8,164 bases of DNA from Bifidobacteriaceae bacterium (GTDB lineage Bacteria > Actinomycetota > Actinomycetes > Actinomycetales > WQXJ01). Position numbers and translations under genes: made by a program. Numbering within the stretch: position 1 is the stretch's first letter; every line of letters starts with the position of its first letter. The notes under the pieces are model-generated. The model searched no databases. It had not been told where the DNA came from and worked only from the letters and a program-made list of their open reading frames with translations. Shown here piece after piece: positions 5,379 through 8,164 of this stretch. The stretch spans positions 1-8,164 of the forward strand of contig JAISCU010000299.1 in assembly GCA_031265345.1 (NCBI GenBank), read 5' to 3'.

Positions 5379-6961
5379 CCCATCACCACGTCATCGAAGT
5401 CGATGCCGAAATCGCCCATGATGACTTGGGCTGTGGCGCGGCCGCCGCCAGTGATCGAACCGCCAGGATGCACGCCCGCGCCGGAGAGGTAGAGTCCCTC
5501 GACCGGAGTGCGATACTGGCCCAGTTCGGGAATTGGGCGGTAACCGAAGCTCTGACTGAGGAACGCCCCGGGGCCGAGTATTCCACTGCCGACGATGCTG
5601 GCGTTGCGCTTGGGGAAGTCATTGGGAGTGATGAATGTTCGACCCAGGATGGTTTCGGGGCCGATGTTGGTGGTGTAGCACCGGTAGTCCTCGAGAATCT
5701 GATCGGCGATTTCCGCGCCAACCAAATCCCACCGGTCGTGGCCGCCGTGAGCCAATTCGTAAGGCACATAGTGCCATAGATACAGGGTGTGTTTGCCCGC
5801 CGGTGCCCGCGTGGGATCCACCAAACTGGGCACGATCACGCTATGGAACATGCCCTCTTTGGCGAACATGCCCTGCTTCATGAGTTGGAAACGGAGGCGG
5901 TATGCGTACTCGTCAGTGGGCAGCGGTTCAGTTACGACACACTTTGAGGCCAGGCCCGTGATCGCCTTGTAGTCCGGCGCCTCGTTGAGCGCTATGGCTT
6001 GAAGGAGTCCCGAGAAGCTGGGGTCGAGCACATGGTCCAGCGCATCCTCGAGCGTGGCCGGGAGCGGTTGGTCGAGCCAGCGCATGGATACCCGCGGGTC
6101 AACGTTGGCCACAACCGCGCGGGAGGCCTCGTAGTGGTCGCCTGTAGCCGTGACTACCCCGGTCGCGCGGCTACCTGAAGTCACGATGGTGGTCACTTCG
6201 GAGTTCAGAAAGACCTCGCCGCCGTTGGCTTCGAGGCAGGCTCGCAGCGCGTTCGGAAGCGCGATGGAACCGCCGGTGGGGAAGGCGTTCCGATTGATGT
6301 GCGCGCCGGGCACCATGAGGAGCAGGTACATGCCCGTCCCCTTTTCCTCGGGACCCACCATAACCTCGGTTGTTGCCTTGGTCACCATGATCCGGGTCTT
6401 GGGATGCTCGAACCATTTCTCTGCCACGTCCCATGCGCTCATCAGCATGTGGCGGATCAACTCTCGGCCGACAGGCGACCCGTCGAGTTGGGCGATCATC
6501 TGCCCGAACTTCAGCGGGGCATTGAACATTCCCTGGCCCAACATCGGTAGCAGCGGCAGGGCGAAGTCGAAGAACTTGCGATAGGCGTCAGCGTCGTGTT
6601 GCGAGAACTCGGCGATCTGGTCGCAGGTCGAGTCGACGGAATCGTCGATCAGAATTGCGGTCTCGTCGTCGAAGACGCAGTAATAGCCGCCTTCGGAATA
6701 GTTGTAGGTGAGACCGTACTTGCTGATCAGGCCCAGCTCGTCGTTCTTGATCAGGGGGTTTCCTTGGATCATGATGTGAACAGTGCCGCCCAGATCGTGC
6801 TTGAAACCCGGCACTGTGGCCTCGAACGTGTTCGTGTTGCCGCCGATCTGCGACTCCTTCTCCAGCACGCACACCTTGAGCCCGGCCTTGGCCAGGTAAG
6901 AGGCGACGATCAGTCCGTTGTGACCGGCGCCGACGACTACGACGTCGTATTTCGCGCTCAT
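5375..6961 (-). CDS. FAD-dependent oxidoreductase, PYROXD2 / phytoene desaturase (CrtI)-like family (COG1233)
   Basis: The protein has 528 residues. The N-terminus KYDVVVVGAGHNGLIVASYL holds the dinucleotide-binding GxGxxG (Gly11, Gly13, Gly16). Glu34 in VCVLEKE binds the adenosine ribose, and QIGGNTNTFEATVPGF with HDLGG (about 40-59) follows. The C-terminus reads GLYLSGAGVHPGGSITGGGR, the second FAD-contact motif of this family. Length and motif pattern match PYROXD2-like members of the CrtI superfamily, which oxidise hydrophobic or polyene substrates; the real substrate here is unknown. No other carotenoid genes are nearby, so carotenoid synthesis is not supported. ATG 6961 is preferred over an in-frame start at 7018 because AAGAAGG lies 9 nt upstream and the extra 19 residues are not family-like. 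It is followed by the membrane-protein gene with a 4-nt overlap and is probably controlled by the TetR protein encoded upstream. Confidence 0.88.
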   Translation of the reverse strand: MSAKYDVVVVGAGHNGLIVASYLAKAGLKVCVLEKESQIGGNTNTFEATVPGFKHDLGGTVHIMIQGNPLIKNDELGLISKYGLTYNYSEGGYYCVFDDETAILIDDSVDSTCDQIAEFSQHDADAYRKFFDFALPLLPMLGQGMFNAPLKFGQMIAQLDGSPVGRELIRHMLMSAWDVAEKWFEHPKTRIMVTKATTEVMVGPEEKGTGMYLLLMVPGAHINRNAFPTGGSIALPNALRACLEANGGEVFLNSEVTTIVTSGSRATGVVTATGDHYEASRAVVANVDPRVSMRWLDQPLPATLEDALDHVLDPSFSGLLQAIALNEAPDYKAITGLASKCVVTEPLPTDEYAYRLRFQLMKQGMFAKEGMFHSVIVPSLVDPTRAPAGKHTLYLWHYVPYELAHGGHDRWDLVGAEIADQILEDYRCYTTNIGPETILGRTFITPNDFPKRNASIVGSGILGPGAFLSQSFGYRPIPELGQYRTPVEGLYLSGAGVHPGGSITGGGRATAQVIMGDFGIDFDDVVMG

Positions 6962-6969
6962 TTTGGATG

Positions 6970-6976
6970 CCTTCTT
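6970..6976 (-). promoter_or_regulatory. Shine-Dalgarno site deciding the oxidoreductase start
   Basis: On the minus strand AAGAAGG stands about 9 nt before ATG 6961. It is the only gene start in the window with a clear ribosome binding site, and it rules in this ATG over the upstream in-frame start at 7018. Confidence 0.55.
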
Positions 6977-6987
6977 TGCTCGATGGG

Positions 6988-7006
6988 GTCGGCCATCATG
7001 GCCGAC
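6988..7006. promoter_or_regulatory. Perfect palindrome in the leader of the oxidoreductase operon
   Basis: GTCGGCCAT and ATGGCCGAC form a perfect 9-bp inverted repeat around one central C. It lies 26 bp upstream of the oxidoreductase start and just upstream of its ribosome binding site. It could be a second operator or, with so small a loop, a cruciform or dimer-binding site; an RNA hairpin would need to open the central base pairs. Confidence 0.4.
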
Positions 7007-7040
7007 GCGGGGCAACACCGATGTGGCCCGCTACGCAAAG

Positions 7041-7067
7041 TGTTTCAGACGATTAGCGTCTGAAACA
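7041..7067. promoter_or_regulatory. Candidate TetR operator: 11-bp perfect inverted repeat with 5-nt spacer
   Basis: TGTTTCAGACG, spacer ATTAG, CGTCTGAAACA: a 27-bp site with perfectly matching arms, far less GC-rich than its surroundings. It starts 6 bp past the TetR stop codon and ends about 80 bp before the oxidoreductase start. Size and symmetry suit a TetR dimer site. No T tract follows on either strand, so it is a poor terminator. I see no second copy in front of the TetR gene itself. Confidence 0.65.
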
Positions 7068-7073
7068 ACGGAC

Positions 7074-7817
7074 TTAGGGCCTGTCGTGCCCCGCCGATTC
7101 TCCAGGCGTCCCGGTTTCGGGCCGATTCGGCCGATCCTGATCGACCGGCAACGGAAGCGATGGGGCACCAGGCACGCCGATGGTCCCTGCCTGGGCCAAT
7201 GCCCAGTCCACAAGCCGCTCCGCGTAGGGACCGATGGCATCCAGTGCCTCGGCCACCTGATCTGGCGGGCACCTCCTTGAGTAGAGAAGCACTGCTCCCT
7301 CGATCTGTTGGAGGATGAGTTCCGGGGACGTCGAGGCCGGAAGCTGACCATCGACCATCGCTCCGCGTACCCTTGCGTGGATCGCATCCATCGTGCCGTT
7401 CTGCATCTCATCGAGAAGGCGGCTCAAAACCGGAGGACCCACCATGCCATCGATCGAGAGCCGGAAGACCGCGAGTCTGTACGGCCCGAGGAAGAGCTCA
7501 GCCGCCCGCCTGGCCTCCGCGATCAACTCGTCGCGAATGTCCGCTTGAGCGGGTCCCGCTGGAGGCAATAGTTTCCTGAAGGCAGCCGGTAGAAGGTCCT
7601 CAGCAGACGACCAGCGCGAATACAGCAGCGCCTTGCCCACCTTGGCGCGTCGAGAGATCTCATCGAAACTCAACCCGTACCATCCCCGCTCGCCGTAGAT
7701 CTGCATTGCGGCGACCAGGATTCGTTCGTCAGCCGCCCTGTCTCGTGGTCGGCCACTCCGGTGGATCGGCCGTCCTGCAGGCTCGACGGGTTGACGGTTT
7801 GGGTCGGGAGAAGTCAT
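7074..7817 (-). CDS. TetR-family transcriptional regulator
   Basis: The protein has 247 residues. A 25-residue Pro/Arg-rich extension (to GRPRDRAADERIL) precedes the TetR_N domain. AAMQIYGERGWYGLSF leads into the helix-turn-helix FDEISRRAKVGKALLYSRW (about residues 51-69), a near-canonical TetR DNA-binding motif. The C-terminal part is the ligand-binding and dimer domain, in which RLSIDGMVGPPVLSRLL and QQIEGAVLLYSR are the recognisable helices. The last 30 residues are Pro/Gly-rich and probably disordered. ATG 7817 has TAACCT 6 nt upstream and no ribosome binding site, so it looks leaderless. It is read in the same direction as the oxidoreductase and membrane-protein genes, with a 27-bp palindrome directly after its stop. 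It most likely represses those genes until an unknown ligand binds. It may also influence the divergent acetyltransferase gene, but no matching site is visible there. Confidence 0.88.
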   Translation of the reverse strand: MTSPDPNRQPVEPAGRPIHRSGRPRDRAADERILVAAMQIYGERGWYGLSFDEISRRAKVGKALLYSRWSSAEDLLPAAFRKLLPPAGPAQADIRDELIAEARRAAELFLGPYRLAVFRLSIDGMVGPPVLSRLLDEMQNGTMDAIHARVRGAMVDGQLPASTSPELILQQIEGAVLLYSRRCPPDQVAEALDAIGPYAERLVDWALAQAGTIGVPGAPSLPLPVDQDRPNRPETGTPGESAGHDRP

Positions 7818-7823
7818 CGGACC

Positions 7824-7829
7824 AGGTTA
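7824..7829 (-). promoter_or_regulatory. Candidate -10 box (TAACCT) for the leaderless TetR gene
   Basis: On the minus strand TAACCT fits TAnnnT and ends 6 nt before ATG 7817. No Shine-Dalgarno sequence intervenes. Confidence 0.4.
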
Positions 7830-7979
7830 TCGGCGTGGCCGAAGCCCGGTGCAGACTCGTGCCCAACTAAGCGACACCCACCGAATCAGTCCGAACCGAG
7901 CAGGATAATGTGGGGGCCTGGGCACAGGCGACTCGGGGGTGCGCGGCGACTTGCGCGGGCGGCATCGTCCAAGGGCAGG

Positions 7980-7985
7980 TAGGGT
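7980..7985 (+). promoter_or_regulatory. Candidate -10 box (TAGGGT) for the leaderless acetyltransferase gene
   Basis: TAGGGT ends 6 nt before ATG 7992. A GTG directly in front of the ATG (7989-7991) is in frame and could also start translation. The 162 bp between the two divergent starts and this box hold no other recognisable site. Confidence 0.4.
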
Positions 7986-7991
7986 GGCGTG

Positions 7992-8164
7992 ATGCCGCTG
8001 CCAGACCCGAATGAGCGTTTCCCCGTGCCGGGCTTCGATGTGACCTACGTCAGGCCCACGATCACGCGCCCCAACATCGAGGTGGGGGAGTTCACCTACT
8101 ATTCGGGGCTGGACTTCGAGGCGCAGGTCACCCACCACTATCCGGAGATTTACGGCGACCGGTT
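7992..8164 (+). CDS. Vat/CatB-type xenobiotic O-acetyltransferase, N-terminal fragment (3' end outside window)
   Basis: The first 57 codons are present. The translation contains MPLPDPNERFPVPGF, TRPNIEVGEFTYYSG and HHYPEIYGDR. This is the N-terminus of the left-handed beta-helix acetyltransferases of the CatB/Vat group, in which PxNxxP(I/V)xG, NIEVGxYTYY and YHYPxxxDxLxIGKFC are conserved. These enzymes move acetyl from acetyl-CoA to a hydroxyl group; known members act on chloramphenicol or streptogramin A, while many chromosomal relatives have no known substrate. The hexapeptide repeats, catalytic His and CoA-binding loop lie beyond the window, so intactness cannot be judged. It is divergent from the TetR gene with 174 bp between the two starts. 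Family confidence is good; a resistance role is not shown. Confidence 0.8.
   Translation, partial: MPLPDPNERFPVPGFDVTYVRPTITRPNIEVGEFTYYSGLDFEAQVTHHYPEIYGDR

Noticed and set aside
6962..7018. Earlier in-frame start of the oxidoreductase at 7018
   Set aside because: The 19 added residues are not family-like and cross the leader palindrome. ATG 6961 has a proper Shine-Dalgarno sequence.
7041..7067. Reading the inverted repeat after the TetR gene as a terminator
   Set aside because: No T tract follows on either strand and the stem is AT-rich; operator is the better fit.

Overview
The window is high-GC DNA from an actinobacterium-like genome. The GC-rich codon third positions, the actinobacterial character of the proteins, and at least four genes whose start codon sits 6-7 nt downstream of a TAnnnT box (the layout of leaderless transcripts) all support this. 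I cannot name a genus.

Left part (1-1759) is a decaying region. The window opens inside the 3' end of an ISAs1-family insertion sequence (transposase C-terminus, then a probable right terminal repeat ending near 252). Next come two short fragments I cannot assign with confidence (253-428 and about 448-570). After them lies the C-terminal half of a GH94 glycoside phosphorylase (578-1759). That gene has lost its N-terminal half, carries an in-frame TGA where the family has Trp, and has a 42-codon Asp/Gly-rich insertion.

Middle part (1760-4820): a non-coding stretch with almost three copies of a 93-bp tandem repeat, each copy containing the same 8-bp-arm hairpin. Then an AlkZ-like winged-helix protein (COG3214/HTH_42 family, QxQ motif) and, after a gene-free stretch, a small class I SAM-dependent methyltransferase. 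Both genes read rightwards and look leaderless.

Right part (4821-7817) is a leftward cluster. It holds a TetR-family regulator, a PYROXD2/CrtI-like FAD oxidoreductase, and a four-helix membrane protein whose start overlaps the oxidoreductase stop (ATGA). Between the regulator and the oxidoreductase is a perfect 11-bp inverted repeat with a 5-nt spacer, the obvious candidate TetR operator, followed by a second perfect palindrome in the leader. A hairpin plus T-rich tract beyond the membrane gene may end the transcript. The simplest reading is a TetR-controlled two-gene redox module of unknown substrate.

The right edge (7992-8164) holds the first 57 codons of a Vat/CatB-type xenobiotic O-acetyltransferase, divergent from the TetR gene. 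I saw no tRNA, rRNA or CRISPR.
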